From Enterococcus avium ATCC 14025 (lineage in GTDB: Bacteria > Bacillota > Bacilli > Lactobacillales > Enterococcaceae): a stretch of 64,000 bases of DNA. The stretch's first letter is position 1. Each line of letters starts with the position of its first letter. A program made the position numbers and the translations under genes. The DNA is taken from NCBI RefSeq assembly GCF_000406965.1, contig NZ_KE136367.1:1-64000 (forward strand), written 5' to 3'. Below, piece after piece: positions 48,879-58,754 of this stretch. The notes under the pieces are model-generated. The model was not told the origin of the DNA. It made no database searches and saw only the letters and a list, made by a program, of their open reading frames with translations.

Positions 48879-50339
48879 TTAAAAACTCTTACCGCCGAAT
48901 CCTTGTAATAACCTTAATAGAGCAAAATAATCTGCCATATGCAATTCCTGTGTGATCGTTAAAGTTGGCACCTCATCATCCTCATAAATCAGGCTGGTCG
49001 TTAGGCAAACATCACTGTCAGTCAATGTTTTTGCAAATACAACTTGGAAATCATTTGCTAAAAACTGGTGTAAATCTTCCTTCAAAAGCGTTTCTTCAAA
49101 TTCCGGCAGATCAGTCTGGAGAAAAATCCTCAACACAGGCTGCATCGTTAATTCCGGTAAACGTCGCAAGACCGATAGATAACGTCCGAATAAAATGGAT
49201 TCACTGCCACCCTGATCCGCTAAAAGCTCAGAAACAAACGCTGCAAGCTTTGGCTGTTGACGTGTAACCATCGTCCAAAAAGCTTTTCCATTGATATTAA
49301 AGCGAATCATAGGAAATAAATGATGGTACAAATGCCCGCTGATCAAATAATTCTCCGCATGTAACGCTTGAAATTTTTTCCAAGTCGCGTGGTCATTGAT
49401 TTTCTTTTCCAAGAGCTGATCCATCGCTGCTACTTCCTCAAACACCAAAAATGGCGGTCTAGCCAATAAGCTATGGATTTTCTCTGCGATAGTGGGTACA
49501 CGATAGTACTCCTCTCGTGTTAATAAATGTAAAAAAAGATTTCCTAGTGAGGCTTGCTTTCGAAAGTAAATAGGCATAATGGGTCTTAGTTGGCGAGCAA
49601 AATCATTAAAGAGCGGGTCATCATTTAAGACGCTTTGAGTGCTCGAAGTCTTTTCTAATGCGTGCTGCTGAACCTCTCGCAGCAAGTGAGCCGCTACCAA
49701 ATATTCCAAACGCTGTGCTTTAATAGGATTCAACTCGACTCGAAAAAATTGCTGGATCTCTCGACTGATTTTTCTGATTGGTTCATGCTGCAGTAATGTG
49801 AAGGGCCAATTTTTACCACGAAACAAGCGCCAATAATAAACCGATAGATACATTCGTACAACCGATTCCGGTGCTTGGAAAAGTACCTCTCCTCGTTGAA
49901 TGGTTAATTGCAACGGCAACAATTCTTTACTTAGTTCCTTTAATTTACGTCGGATCGTAGACTCGCTGCGGTATAATTTATCACTTAGCTCCTTGATTGT
50001 TCGAATATTTTCGATAATTAACAGATTAAGCAGGCGATAGGCTAACGAATGACGAATTAAATCGACCAAAAATTGATTTTCTTCCATCGTCTGAGCAGCA
50101 ATCAACAGACGATAACTGTTTCCCTTTTTTTCAAATAGTGGCAATTCTGTTTCGGTGAATCGGTGATACTGTTTACTCAGTTCCGTCAGCAGACGCTGCA
50201 CACTGCGAACATCCAATTTAAGCATCTCAGCTAATTCACTTTTCTTATACAGCTGATCATCATCCATCACTTCCAATAATCGGACGCTAAGATATACATC
50301 CTTTTCGTAATGTTGTAATTCCAGCGCTTTGATATACAT
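48879..50339 (-). CDS. Mga-like helix-turn-helix transcriptional regulator
   Basis: This 486-residue protein has two N-terminal DNA-binding segments: KKSELAEMLKLDVRSVQRLLTEL (about 33-55) and IKELSDKLYRSESTIRRKLKEL (about 115-136). A long region resembling the PRD-like and EIIB-like parts of Mga/AtxA regulators follows. Targets are unknown. Its ribosome-binding site (AAGGAG, 7 T then ATG) lies in the 3' arm of the lrgAB terminator hairpin. Read-through from lrgAB or a change in that hairpin could therefore control it. Confidence 0.82.
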   Translation of the reverse strand: MYIKALELQHYEKDVYLSVRLLEVMDDDQLYKKSELAEMLKLDVRSVQRLLTELSKQYHRFTETELPLFEKKGNSYRLLIAAQTMEENQFLVDLIRHSLAYRLLNLLIIENIRTIKELSDKLYRSESTIRRKLKELSKELLPLQLTIQRGEVLFQAPESVVRMYLSVYYWRLFRGKNWPFTLLQHEPIRKISREIQQFFRVELNPIKAQRLEYLVAAHLLREVQQHALEKTSSTQSVLNDDPLFNDFARQLRPIMPIYFRKQASLGNLFLHLLTREEYYRVPTIAEKIHSLLARPPFLVFEEVAAMDQLLEKKINDHATWKKFQALHAENYLISGHLYHHLFPMIRFNINGKAFWTMVTRQQPKLAAFVSELLADQGGSESILFGRYLSVLRRLPELTMQPVLRIFLQTDLPEFEETLLKEDLHQFLANDFQVVFAKTLTDSDVCLTTSLIYEDDEVPTLTITQELHMADYFALLRLLQGFGGKSF

Positions 50340-50340
50340 A

Positions 50341-50384
50341 AAAAAACTCCTTCACGCTACATTTTAGCAAAAGAGCGCAAGGAG
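50341..50384 (-). terminator. lrgAB terminator overlapping the SD of the Mga-like gene
   Basis: On the minus strand CTCCTT-CGCT pairs with AGCG-AAGGAG, followed by TTTTTT. The AAGGAG of the 3' arm is also the ribosome-binding site of the gene starting at 50339, and the T-run is the spacer to its ATG. It starts 7 bp after the lrgB stop. Confidence 0.75.
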
Positions 50385-50390
50385 CTGGTA

Positions 50391-51092
50391 CTAAAGACCT
50401 TCGAATAGACGAAATAAAATCGGCAGCAGCGCCACCGTTACTAACCCATTGACACAAATACATAAACCAGCAAGAATGCCCTCTAGTTCACCAATCTCGA
50501 TCGCTCGACCGGTACCAATCGCGTGAGAGGTACTGCCTAAAGCGATGCCTTTTGCCACGGGACTTTGAATATTGAAAAGTTGAAAAACCTTTGTTCCAAC
50601 TAAAGCCCCGAAAATCCCCGTCGAAACAACGATTGCTAAGGTCACTGGCGAAATGCCGCCCATCTGGCTAGACAGATCAACTGAGATCGCTGTGGTCACT
50701 GATTTTGGCAATAACGAAACGACAATCCCTTGTTTCAATGAAAATAAGCGACCGATTCCAACACTTAATAAACAGTTAAGTACCACACCCACCAGTGTTC
50801 CTAAAATCACCGGCAAAAAATATTTCTTAAGCTTATCGAAATTTTGGTAAAGGGGCAAAGCTAACGCCACTGTCGCCGGTGTAATCATCATGGTAAATAA
50901 ATTGCCGCCTATGTTGTACTCCTGATAGCTGATTCCGCTGAATTTCAACAAAATAATGATAATGACCACACTTGCGATCAAAGGATTGATGAAAGGGATG
51001 TTCACCTTACTCAACAATTTTTCCATCGCTAGATAGATAAGCAAAGTAAGTGCTAATCCAAAAAGCGGGTTACTCGCCAGCGCTGAAATCAT
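50391..51092 (-). CDS. lrgB: antiholin-like membrane protein LrgB
   Basis: The LrgB/CidB family works with LrgA/CidA in murein hydrolase control and, in some species, pyruvate transport. This 233-residue protein has about 7-8 membrane helices. KSVTTAISVDLSSQMGGISP and LGSTSHAIGTGRAIEIGELEG are family signatures. The longest frame starts at 51125. GAGGTG precedes an ATG at 51092, within the end of lrgA, and this is preferred. No lytSR pair is in the window. Confidence 0.93.
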   Translation of the reverse strand: MISALASNPLFGLALTLLIYLAMEKLLSKVNIPFINPLIASVVIIIILLKFSGISYQEYNIGGNLFTMMITPATVALALPLYQNFDKLKKYFLPVILGTLVGVVLNCLLSVGIGRLFSLKQGIVVSLLPKSVTTAISVDLSSQMGGISPVTLAIVVSTGIFGALVGTKVFQLFNIQSPVAKGIALGSTSHAIGTGRAIEIGELEGILAGLCICVNGLVTVALLPILFRLFEGL

Positions 51093-51498
51093 CCGCTTCA
51101 CCTCGCAGTTTCCCAACTTTTTCAACCAGTCGCGCCTTTTCTTCCTTGCTCTTCATGCTGATTCTTTCAACAAATTCCGCTGTTTTCCCGACAGCTACAA
51201 GTGAGACAAGAGAGCACAAAACAACTGCGCCTAACAGGATCGGCCACGTGTATTTAATGGCTCCGTAATATTGCATCAAACCGACACCAGCTGGTACAAA
51301 TAAAATCGTCAAATGGTTTAACAGAAAGTTTGCTGTATCCTCAATTGCCGATGGCTTTAATAATTTGGTTTGGAAGGAAAGAAAGAGGAGCATAATACCG
51401 ATGATACTTCCCGGAACTGGTAAATGAAGAAACATCCGCAGACCTTCGCCAATAATAGAATAGAGAAATAACAGACTTAATTCTTTAAATAGTTTCAC
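51070..51498 (-). CDS. lrgA: antiholin-like membrane protein LrgA
   Basis: This small protein of 142 residues has about four membrane helices and a charged tail. FLYSIIGEGLRMFLHLPVPGSIIGIMLLFL is split over helices 1-2 and LLNHLTILFVPAGVGLMQYY is the family centre. The frame is open to 51564, but AAAAGG 8 nt before the GTG at 51498 gives the usual family length. It overlaps lrgB by about 23 bp, so the pair is translationally coupled. Confidence 0.9.
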   Translation of the reverse strand: MKLFKELSLLFLYSIIGEGLRMFLHLPVPGSIIGIMLLFLSFQTKLLKPSAIEDTANFLLNHLTILFVPAGVGLMQYYGAIKYTWPILLGAVVLCSLVSLVAVGKTAEFVERISMKSKEEKARLVEKVGKLRGEADDFSAGE

Positions 51499-51663
51499 AA
51501 ATATCGCCTTTTCTAAAAACAGGATAGTTCCAGTATAGCGAAAAAAGATAGCTATTTTCTCCAAATTTTGTTGAAATTACATGCATTTTCTGAAAAGCGG
51601 ACATCATTTGCAACTGAATATGGAAAAGGAAAAAACTAAAAAAATCACTAAAAGAAGAAATAC

Positions 51664-51694
51664 AAAAAAATGCGCCGATTTCTCGGCACATTTT
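51664..51694 (-). terminator. msrB terminator
   Basis: TGTGCCGA pairs with TCGGCGCA around a 4-base loop (one mismatch), extended by AAAA/TTTT, then TTTTTTT on the minus strand. Confidence 0.9.
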
Positions 51695-52121
51695 ATTTAA
51701 CAAGTTCCTTATATTGACCGTAGCCTGCTTCTTCCATCTCTTCGACTGGAATAAAGCGCAATGCTGCGGAGTTGATGCAATAACGCAAACCGCCTTGATC
51801 TTGCGGACCATCGTTAAACACGTGTCCTAGATGGGAATCGGCTTCTTTACTGCGGACCTCTACTCGATGCATGCCATGAGAAAAGTCTGCCTTTTCAGCC
51901 ACTCCACGCTTTTCGATCGGACGACTAAAAGCTGGCCAACCACATCCGGCGTCGTATTTGTCAGTAGAAGAAAATAAGGGCTCACCGCTGACGACATCAA
52001 CATAAATGCCTTTTTGATAGAAATCATCATATTTTCCAGAAAATGGACGCTCTGTCGCGTTTTCCTGCGTCACTGCATATTCGATGGGTGAAAGTTTCTT
52101 TTTCAATTCTTCCTGCTCCAT
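51693..52121 (-). CDS. msrB: peptide-methionine (R)-S-oxide reductase
   Basis: MsrB repairs methionine-R-sulfoxide in proteins. In its 142 residues, [14 protein letters not shown] and LGHVFNDGP are diagnostic. The catalytic Cys is in [12 protein letters not shown]. The two zinc-binding CxxC pairs found in many MsrB proteins are absent, as in a number of Firmicutes. It stands alone, with no msrA beside it. The stop overlaps the first bases of its terminator. Confidence 0.96.
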   Translation of the reverse strand: MEQEELKKKLSPIEYAVTQENATERPFSGKYDDFYQKGIYVDVVSGEPLFSSTDKYDAGCGWPAFSRPIEKRGVAEKADFSHGMHRVEVRSKEADSHLGHVFNDGPQDQGGLRYCINSAALRFIPVEEMEEAGYGQYKELVK

Positions 52122-52230
52122 GGTTCTTCCCCGCTTTCATGATTACTTAGAACACGCTGAGCATACACCCGATGAGAAAAAGATACGAAGAATATGCTCA
52201 TAGTGCGTGCTTTTACTGCGAAAAGGTAAA

Positions 52231-52256
52231 GAACACCGGATCGTAATCCGGTGTTC
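52231..52256 (-). terminator. maf terminator
   Basis: GAACACCGGAT pairs perfectly with ATCCGGTGTTC around a 4-base loop. The T-run is short (TTTACC), so efficiency may be modest. Confidence 0.7.
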
Positions 52257-52269
52257 TCCTACATTCTAT

Positions 52270-52827
52270 CTAATAGCTAAACTTCTTCAACATCTGATTC
52301 ACCGCACCAACGGGAAAACCGACGATGCTGTAATAGTCGCCTTCGATCTTTTCAACGAAGATGCCAGCACCATTTTGGATACCGTATGCACCAGCTTTGT
52401 CTTTGTAGTCATCACTATCGAGATAGCGATTAATTTCTCCAGTGGTCAAAGGATAAAAGGTCACAGTAGCGGAAGTTAGTTTTTCCTCCAGTTGGTCTCC
52501 TTGACGAATTACCACGGAGGTATAGACTAAATGGTTGCCGCCGCTCATACTTTCCAGCATACCAAATGCTTCTTCTCGACTCTTAGGTTTGCCGAGGATT
52601 TGTTCACCCAGTACGACCACCGTATCACTGGCGATTACTAATGCTTCTGGGTGCTCAGCGGCGACCACTGCCGCTTTTTGCCGCGCCATCTCCATCACAT
52701 AATTCTTTGGTGCGTACTGATCTTTGACTTCTTCATCAATATCGGCCGGTTGAACGGTGAAATCAGCCATCAGCCAGTGGAGTAATTCTTGTCTTCTTGG
52801 TGATTGCGAAGCTAAAATAACGGTCAT
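52270..52827 (-). CDS. maf: Maf family nucleotide pyrophosphatase
   Basis: Maf proteins hydrolyse dTTP/UTP or modified nucleotides and can arrest septation. The 185-residue protein starts ILASQSPRRQELLHW. ALVIASDTVVVLGEQILGKPKS and the late GAYGIQNGAGIFVEKIEGDYYSIVGFP are hallmarks of the dTTPase/UTPase branch (YhdE-like). It follows mutL by 19 bp, so it is probably in the ymdB-ricA-mutS-mutL transcript. Confidence 0.96.
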   Translation of the reverse strand: MTVILASQSPRRQELLHWLMADFTVQPADIDEEVKDQYAPKNYVMEMARQKAAVVAAEHPEALVIASDTVVVLGEQILGKPKSREEAFGMLESMSGGNHLVYTSVVIRQGDQLEEKLTSATVTFYPLTTGEINRYLDSDDYKDKAGAYGIQNGAGIFVEKIEGDYYSIVGFPVGAVNQMLKKFSY

Positions 52828-52846
52828 AAATCTGCTCCTCTTTAGA

Positions 52847-54847
52847 CTAGTGTGGGTCTTGAATTCGTTTGAACATATGCTCCATATCGCTGTTGCTAAA
52901 ATGAATCAATACTGGACGACCATGGGGGCAGTTGAAAGGATTCTCGCATTGAGCCAAATCCGTCAACAAGACCCGCGCTTGTGCTTCGTTCAAGTGATGG
53001 TTGGCTTTGATCGAGCGTTTGCAGCTCATCATGATGGCGGTCGCTTCACGGAATTTTTTGACACTGACAGAACCAGTAACTAAAAGCATATCGATCATTT
53101 CACGAATGATGCTTTCCTCTTGTCCGGCTGGATACCACGTCGGATGCGCTCGCACGATGAAGCTGTTAGGGCCAAACTCTTCTAAATAAATGCCGACTTC
53201 CTGCAATAGCTCCGTTTGTTCTTTTAGCTTGATGGCATCGTTGTTGGGATAATCCAAAACAAATGGCACCAGCAACTCCTGCAGATCATCAGAAACGTCG
53301 CCGATTTTTTCGCGGAAATATTCGTATTTGATCCGCTCTTGCGCCGCGTGCTGGTCAATGATATATAAGCCGTCTTTACTTTGGGCAAACAAATAGGTAC
53401 CATGCATTTGACCGAAATATTCCAGCATCGGGAATCGTTCTTTGGGATGCTCGTTCTCCAGCTTTGTTATCGCCTGTTCAATCACTTTTTCACCAGATTG
53501 GGTACTTAGATCAAATTCAGGATGGTCGGTATTAGCCGCTTCCTCATATACTTGCTCTTCTGTCGGGACCTCTTCTTCAATCAGCGGTTCCGGGGTTTCT
53601 TCCACGATCGCCGTTTTCTCTTGTTCGGTTTCAAGTGGAACAGCCATCGTTTTTTCAACGATTTCTTCCTTTAGCGGTACCGGGGTTTCAACTGATTCTG
53701 ATTGTTTCGGTTCGACGTAAAAAATTCCCGTTTTAGGATCATAGTTCAAATCACTCTTTTTCTTCGGCTGCTCCTCTAATGGCAAGTCCATTTGTTCCGT
53801 GTGGATTTTTTCGACCTTGCGTTTGAAGCTGGGATTTTCACCGACATCAGGAATCAAATTGATCTGGCGCAGACTTTCAGCAATTCCGCGGCTGATTAGC
53901 TCCATCAATTCTTTTTCTTTGGATAAACGAACTTCCTGTTTGGTTGGATGCACATTTACATCGACTAACAGCGGGTCCATCGTAATCTCAAGCACCGCAA
54001 TTGGATATCGTCCCACCATCAATTTTGACTGATAACCATTAATGATCGCTTTGTTCAGTGCATAGTTTTTGATATAGCGACCATTGATGATTACCGATAA
54101 ATAATTGCGACTTGCACGCGTCACTTCTGGTAACGACACGTAGCCATTCAACGTGAAATCCAAATCTTTCGCTTCGACCTTCAGCATTTTTTTCGCCGTG
54201 GCTACTCCATAGATACCAGCCAGAGTTTGTTTTAAATCTCCTGTACCACTGGTGCTCAGCATCTTGTGACCGTCATGGACGAGACGAAAGGCGATATTAG
54301 GATGGCTCAAGGCCATTCGATTGACGATATCTCCAATATTCGACAGTTCCGTTTGCAGCGACTTCACATATTTTAAACGCGCAGGCGTATTGAAAAACAG
54401 GTTTTCTACGGTGATTTTTGTTCCTGTCCGTAAGGAAGCTGGACGATGTTCTTCAATTTTTCCGCCTTTTAAGAAAAGGTACGACCCTTGTGTTTCATCA
54501 GCAGTCGAAGTCTCCAAAGTCATCTCAGACACAGAGGCGATCGACGGCAATGCTTCCCCGCGGAACCCCAATGTCCGAATGCGAAATAAATCATCGCGGT
54601 TATGGATTTTACTTGTGGCATGACGTTTAAAGGCATTCTCAACATCGTCTTGATTGATGCCTTCGCCATTGTCTACGATCTGGATCTTTTTCAAGCCTGC
54701 TTCTTCGATCAAAATATCGATCTGTGTTGCTTTTGCATCGATTGCGTTTTCAACCAGTTCTTTGACGACTGAGGCAGGACGTTCGACGACTTCTCCTGCG
54801 GCGATCTGATTGGCTAAGCGTTCGGATAATTCTTGGATCTTTCCCAT
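52847..54847 (-). CDS. mutL: DNA mismatch repair protein MutL
   Basis: This 666-residue GHKL ATPase couples mismatch recognition to excision. N-terminal motifs are [18 protein letters not shown] and [13 protein letters not shown] long acidic, low-complexity linker (about 350-465) precedes the dimerisation domain. The endonuclease motif DQHA(x)2E(x)4E is present ([12 protein letters not shown]), as is CPHGRP. It should therefore nick DNA itself, consistent with a methylation-independent system. It follows mutS by 15 bp. Confidence 0.98.
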   Translation of the reverse strand: MGKIQELSERLANQIAAGEVVERPASVVKELVENAIDAKATQIDILIEEAGLKKIQIVDNGEGINQDDVENAFKRHATSKIHNRDDLFRIRTLGFRGEALPSIASVSEMTLETSTADETQGSYLFLKGGKIEEHRPASLRTGTKITVENLFFNTPARLKYVKSLQTELSNIGDIVNRMALSHPNIAFRLVHDGHKMLSTSGTGDLKQTLAGIYGVATAKKMLKVEAKDLDFTLNGYVSLPEVTRASRNYLSVIINGRYIKNYALNKAIINGYQSKLMVGRYPIAVLEITMDPLLVDVNVHPTKQEVRLSKEKELMELISRGIAESLRQINLIPDVGENPSFKRKVEKIHTEQMDLPLEEQPKKKSDLNYDPKTGIFYVEPKQSESVETPVPLKEEIVEKTMAVPLETEQEKTAIVEETPEPLIEEEVPTEEQVYEEAANTDHPEFDLSTQSGEKVIEQAITKLENEHPKERFPMLEYFGQMHGTYLFAQSKDGLYIIDQHAAQERIKYEYFREKIGDVSDDLQELLVPFVLDYPNNDAIKLKEQTELLQEVGIYLEEFGPNSFIVRAHPTWYPAGQEESIIREMIDMLLVTGSVSVKKFREATAIMMSCKRSIKANHHLNEAQARVLLTDLAQCENPFNCPHGRPVLIHFSNSDMEHMFKRIQDPH

Positions 54848-54862
54848 CGAATTCCCCCTTGT

Positions 54863-57418
54863 TTAAATCCGTTTTTGTAACTCGTATAGGAAGTTTAATG
54901 CTTCCATCGGGTTCATTTCAAGTAGATTGGCTTTCTTGATACTGTCGACTACACCAAGTTCAGCAGTTGACACCTCGCTAAATAACGAAAGCTGCTCGGT
55001 TTCTTCAACAATCTCCGCATTTTTTTGCACAGGCGCATCAGATTCTAAAGCGGATAGAATCGTCGCTGCGCGAGAAAGCAGATCGGTGGGCATCCCAGCG
55101 ATTTTCGCGACATGAATCCCGTAGCTTTTATCTGCGGGTCCATCCATCAGCTTGTGCAGGAAGACGACTTCGCCGTTTTGCTCGACCGCGCCAACGTGAA
55201 CATTTTTTAATTGAGGCAGGCTTTCTTCTAACACCGTCAACTCATGATAGTGGGTTGAAAATAGCGTTTTGGCCTTCACATTTTTATGGATATATTCAAT
55301 AATCGCTTGTGCTAACGCCATCCCATCATACGTCGCTGTTCCCCGTCCTAATTCATCGAATAAAATCAAGCTGTTTGGTGTCGCGTGACGCAGTGCCTGA
55401 TTGGCCTCCATCATTTCCACCATAAATGTCGATTGGCCGGCGATTAAGTCATCGCTGGCACCGATGCGGGTAAAGATTTGATCGAAAATCGGCAGTTCGG
55501 CACTTTCCGCTGGAACAAAACAGCCCATTTGCGCCATAATTACTGTCAAAGCAAGCTGACGCATGTAGGTGCTTTTACCGGACATATTCGGTCCAGTAAT
55601 CAGCAGGAGCATCTCATCAGGACTCATGTGAACACTATTTGGAATATATTCCTGATGTCCCAGAACCTTTTCCACGACCGGATGGCGACCTTCTTTGATT
55701 TGCAGGTTATGTGTCCCAACCTCCATCGTCGGCTGTACATACTGATAACGTTCACTGACAGTCGCAAAGCTTTGCAAGACATCTGTCGCACTCAAGCTTT
55801 TTGCAAGTTTCTGCAAGCGGGTAATGGCCTTTTTAACTTCATTGCGAACTTCTAGGAAGAGGTTATATTCTAGCGCAACAGATTTTTCTTCGGCTTCCAA
55901 AATCAAGGTCTCTAATTTCTTCAATTCTGGCGTAATAAAGCGTTCCGCATTGGTTAAAGTCTGTTTCCGTTCATATTTGCCCTCTTCTAAGTTAGCAAGA
56001 TTGGATTTCGTAATTTCAATGTAATAACCAAATACGCGATTGTAGCCGACTTTTAGTGTTTTAATTCCAGTAGCTTCACGTTCACGTGCTTCTAATTCTG
56101 CCAACCACGTTTTCCCGTTGGTCATAGCCTCACGGTACTGATCCAACTGCTCGTTGTAGCCATCCTTAATGACATTGCCTTCAGTAATTTGCAGCGGCGC
56201 TTCGTCCTTGATCGCTTTTTCAATCAAATCCACTAAATCATCCATTGGTTCCATATCCACCAATAAATCATTCCACTCGCCTTGGTTGATGCCAGTCAAT
56301 AACTGACGGATCTGGGGTACCTGCATCAAAGAAGTTTTCAATTGGATCAGATCACGGCCATTGACATTGCCAAAGGCCACTCGACCAGCTAAACGTTCCA
56401 GATCGTAAACCTTTGTGAGGGATTCATTCAGATCCATCCGTTCAAAATAAGCATTCAATAAGGAAGAAACCATCGCTTGACGTGCGTTGATCTGACGCTT
56501 TTGGATCAATGGACGATCAATCCATTGCTTCAATAATCGACCGCCCATCGCGGTTTTTGTTTCATCCAACAGCCACAAAAGAGTGCCCTGCTTTTTGCCT
56601 GTTCGAATCGAACGAGTCAATTCCAAGTTGGTTTTTGAGAAATAGTCCAGCTTCAAGAAATGCTCCGGCTGGTATTCTTCTGCTTTTTGGATATGGCCTA
56701 AGCTGCGTTTTTGTGTGACAGATAAATACGTCAGTAGTTTGCCAGTCGCTTCTTTTTCTAATTCATCTGTGATATCGGCGGTCAGAAAGCTGAATTCCGC
56801 ATTGTCCTCGATCGTTTCCTGCCTTGAAAAGACCAAGCCAAGTCGTTCCGCAAGATTTTTCTGCAAACCTTCAGGGATTTCACTGCCTAAAACAATTTCT
56901 TTTGTTTGTAAAGCCGTCGCTTCATTCATTACGGCTTCTTCATCATGCAGTAGCGCTGTTTTTAATTCACCGGTTGAAAGATCAACGTAAGCAAAACCGA
57001 ACTTGTCTTTGACTTGGGTAACAGCAGTCAGAAAATTATTGGCTTTGGCTTCGATACCTTTGCCTTCCATCAGTGTTCCTGGTGTGATCAATTGGACAAC
57101 TTCCCGTTTGACCATGCCCTTTACCTGCTTCGGGTCTTCCATTTGTTCACAAATAGCAACCTTGTAGCCCTGTTCGACTAAGGTGTCGATATAGCCCTGA
57201 GCAGAATGATGCGGTACGCCGCACATGGGGATCGGGTCGTCTGCATTCCGATTTCTACTGGTCAAGGTCAGCTCTAACAACTGCGAAACCTTGATCGCGT
57301 CTTCGTTGAAGAGTTCATAAAAATCCCCTAATCGGTAAAATAAAAAGGCGTCTTTATATTGGTCCTTGATCGCCAAATATTGTTCCATCATTGGTGTGTT
57401 CTTCGTTTTTTGAGGCAT
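54863..57418 (-). CDS. mutS: DNA mismatch repair protein MutS
   Basis: MutS recognises mismatches and short loops. The 851-residue length is normal. The mismatch-binding domain I has [15 protein letters not shown] (with the F-x-E wedge). The ATPase has [16 protein letters not shown] (Walker A, about 605) and [14 protein letters not shown]. The ATG overlaps the stop of ricA (TAATG). Confidence 0.99.
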   Translation of the reverse strand: MPQKTKNTPMMEQYLAIKDQYKDAFLFYRLGDFYELFNEDAIKVSQLLELTLTSRNRNADDPIPMCGVPHHSAQGYIDTLVEQGYKVAICEQMEDPKQVKGMVKREVVQLITPGTLMEGKGIEAKANNFLTAVTQVKDKFGFAYVDLSTGELKTALLHDEEAVMNEATALQTKEIVLGSEIPEGLQKNLAERLGLVFSRQETIEDNAEFSFLTADITDELEKEATGKLLTYLSVTQKRSLGHIQKAEEYQPEHFLKLDYFSKTNLELTRSIRTGKKQGTLLWLLDETKTAMGGRLLKQWIDRPLIQKRQINARQAMVSSLLNAYFERMDLNESLTKVYDLERLAGRVAFGNVNGRDLIQLKTSLMQVPQIRQLLTGINQGEWNDLLVDMEPMDDLVDLIEKAIKDEAPLQITEGNVIKDGYNEQLDQYREAMTNGKTWLAELEAREREATGIKTLKVGYNRVFGYYIEITKSNLANLEEGKYERKQTLTNAERFITPELKKLETLILEAEEKSVALEYNLFLEVRNEVKKAITRLQKLAKSLSATDVLQSFATVSERYQYVQPTMEVGTHNLQIKEGRHPVVEKVLGHQEYIPNSVHMSPDEMLLLITGPNMSGKSTYMRQLALTVIMAQMGCFVPAESAELPIFDQIFTRIGASDDLIAGQSTFMVEMMEANQALRHATPNSLILFDELGRGTATYDGMALAQAIIEYIHKNVKAKTLFSTHYHELTVLEESLPQLKNVHVGAVEQNGEVVFLHKLMDGPADKSYGIHVAKIAGMPTDLLSRAATILSALESDAPVQKNAEIVEETEQLSLFSEVSTAELGVVDSIKKANLLEMNPMEALNFLYELQKRI

Positions 57419-57804
57419 TATTGCGCTCCCTCCCCTGTAACTTCATCTGCTTCTAAGGCTGCATTGACTTCTTTTTGGATCATTGTGGTCAGATGCTGAA
57501 GCAGATCATTGGCTTCATAAAGTTGTTCACGATAGGCGATTACTAACGGATGCTGATCAAACTCCTTAGTCAGACGATCCGCTTCTTTCATTGCTTCCCG
57601 TTCGGCTTCTGGTTTGCCATAATGAGCAAACTGAACCGCGTCTTTTTGTGCAGCTTTGATGCCTTCTTCCAATTGCTGAAGCGTGTCGTTTTCCGCTACT
57701 CGCTTTTGAAGCTGCTGGAAACGAGTGATCACTTCATTTTCACCTAATAATGCTGTTAAATGAGATAAAGCCGCTTCGACGGCGGCTTCATTTGTTAAAT
57801 TCAT
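57418..57804 (-). CDS. ricA: YlbF/YmcA family regulator, probably RicA
   Basis: This 128-residue all-helical protein has [31 protein letters not shown] and later helices typical of the YlbF/YmcA family. In B. subtilis RicA, with RicF and RicT, forms the Y-complex that directs RNase Y. Position between ymdB and mutS matches ymcA (ricA). It overlaps mutS by one base. There are no cysteines of the iron-sulfur type in this copy, so cluster binding would need its partners. Confidence 0.85.
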   Translation of the reverse strand: MNLTNEAAVEAALSHLTALLGENEVITRFQQLQKRVAENDTLQQLEEGIKAAQKDAVQFAHYGKPEAEREAMKEADRLTKEFDQHPLVIAYREQLYEANDLLQHLTTMIQKEVNAALEADEVTGEGAQ

Positions 57805-57819
57805 TTTATCCCTCTGCTT

Positions 57820-58614
57820 CTATTCTCTAAATGGACGATCTTCATTGATTAAGATCGTTTCGATTTTTTGTCCATGACCATTTTTGTCAATATCAATCAC
57901 ACAAGCGGACAATACGGTGCGCCCTTCTTCAATCACTTCAAACCGTTGCGGCAATGCCGTTAAAAACTTTTCAATGATCGGTTCCTTTTTCATGCCTAAA
58001 ATGCCATCATATGGACCGGTCATCCCGACGTCGGTCAGATATGCCGTCCCTTTTGGTAAAATACGGCCATCATTGGTTTGGACATGGGTATGGGTTCCAA
58101 CTACAGCTGAAACGCGTCCGTCCGCAAACCAACCCATCGCTTGCTTTTCGCTGGTGGTTTCGCCATGAAAATCTACAAAGATATACGGTGTACGTTTTTG
58201 CGCCTCCGTAATCAGCTGATCAGCAATGCGGAAAGGATCATCCAAATCGGTCATAAATGAACGCGCCTGCAAGTTGATGATCGCCAGCTCCAACTCATTC
58301 ACCTTCACATATAAATGGCCTTTACCTGGTACGCCTTCTGGAAAATTTGCTGGTCGGATCATTTTTTTCGCGTCAGCGATAAAGTCAAAAATCGCTTTAT
58401 TATCCCACGTATGGTTCCCCATGGTAACTACATCGACCCCATCTTGCAAAAATTTCTTATAGATTTTTTCTGTAATGCCACGGCCTGCCGCCGCATTTTC
58501 ACCGTTAACGATCGTCAACTGTGGATGGTATTTTTTCTTTAAACGCGGTAAATAGTCACTCAACATCTGCCGACCTAATGAACCAACAACATCCCCAATG
58601 AATAGTAAGCGCAC
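57820..58614 (-). CDS. ymdB: YmdB family metallophosphoesterase
   Basis: This 264-residue phosphodiesterase (TIGR00282 type) hydrolyses cyclic 2',3'- or 3',5'-nucleotides in characterised relatives. Metal ligands are seen in MRLLFIGDVVGSLGR, NGENAAAGRGIT, TMGNHTWDN, VDFHGETTSEK and VGTHTHVQTND. In other Firmicutes it is preceded by rny (RNase Y); here that position is taken by a lipoprotein/membrane protein pair. It is first in the ymdB-ricA-mutS-mutL-maf set. Confidence 0.96.
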   Translation of the reverse strand: MRLLFIGDVVGSLGRQMLSDYLPRLKKKYHPQLTIVNGENAAAGRGITEKIYKKFLQDGVDVVTMGNHTWDNKAIFDFIADAKKMIRPANFPEGVPGKGHLYVKVNELELAIINLQARSFMTDLDDPFRIADQLITEAQKRTPYIFVDFHGETTSEKQAMGWFADGRVSAVVGTHTHVQTNDGRILPKGTAYLTDVGMTGPYDGILGMKKEPIIEKFLTALPQRFEVIEEGRTVLSACVIDIDKNGHGQKIETILINEDRPFRE

Positions 58615-58717
58615 TTTTTTTCCCCTTCTCTAGTTAAGCATCTTGTCTTATTATAGTTGTTTTTGCTTGAAAATAAAAGATTCCATTCGACTTGCTGTAA
58701 GCAATTTAAAAATAAAA

Positions 58718-58750
58718 AAACTACGAGCAGCAACGCACTCGCAGTTTTTC
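58718..58750 (-). terminator. terminator of the lipoprotein/TcaA-like operon
   Basis: On the minus strand AAAACTGCGAG pairs with CTCGTAGTTTT (one mismatch) around a loop of about 11 bases, followed by a T-run. Confidence 0.85.
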
Positions 58751-58754
58751 ATTA

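Noticed and set aside
51485-51811. 108-residue minus-strand frame between msrB and lrgA
   Set aside because: It overlaps msrB out of frame, crosses the msrB terminator and has no ribosome-binding site.
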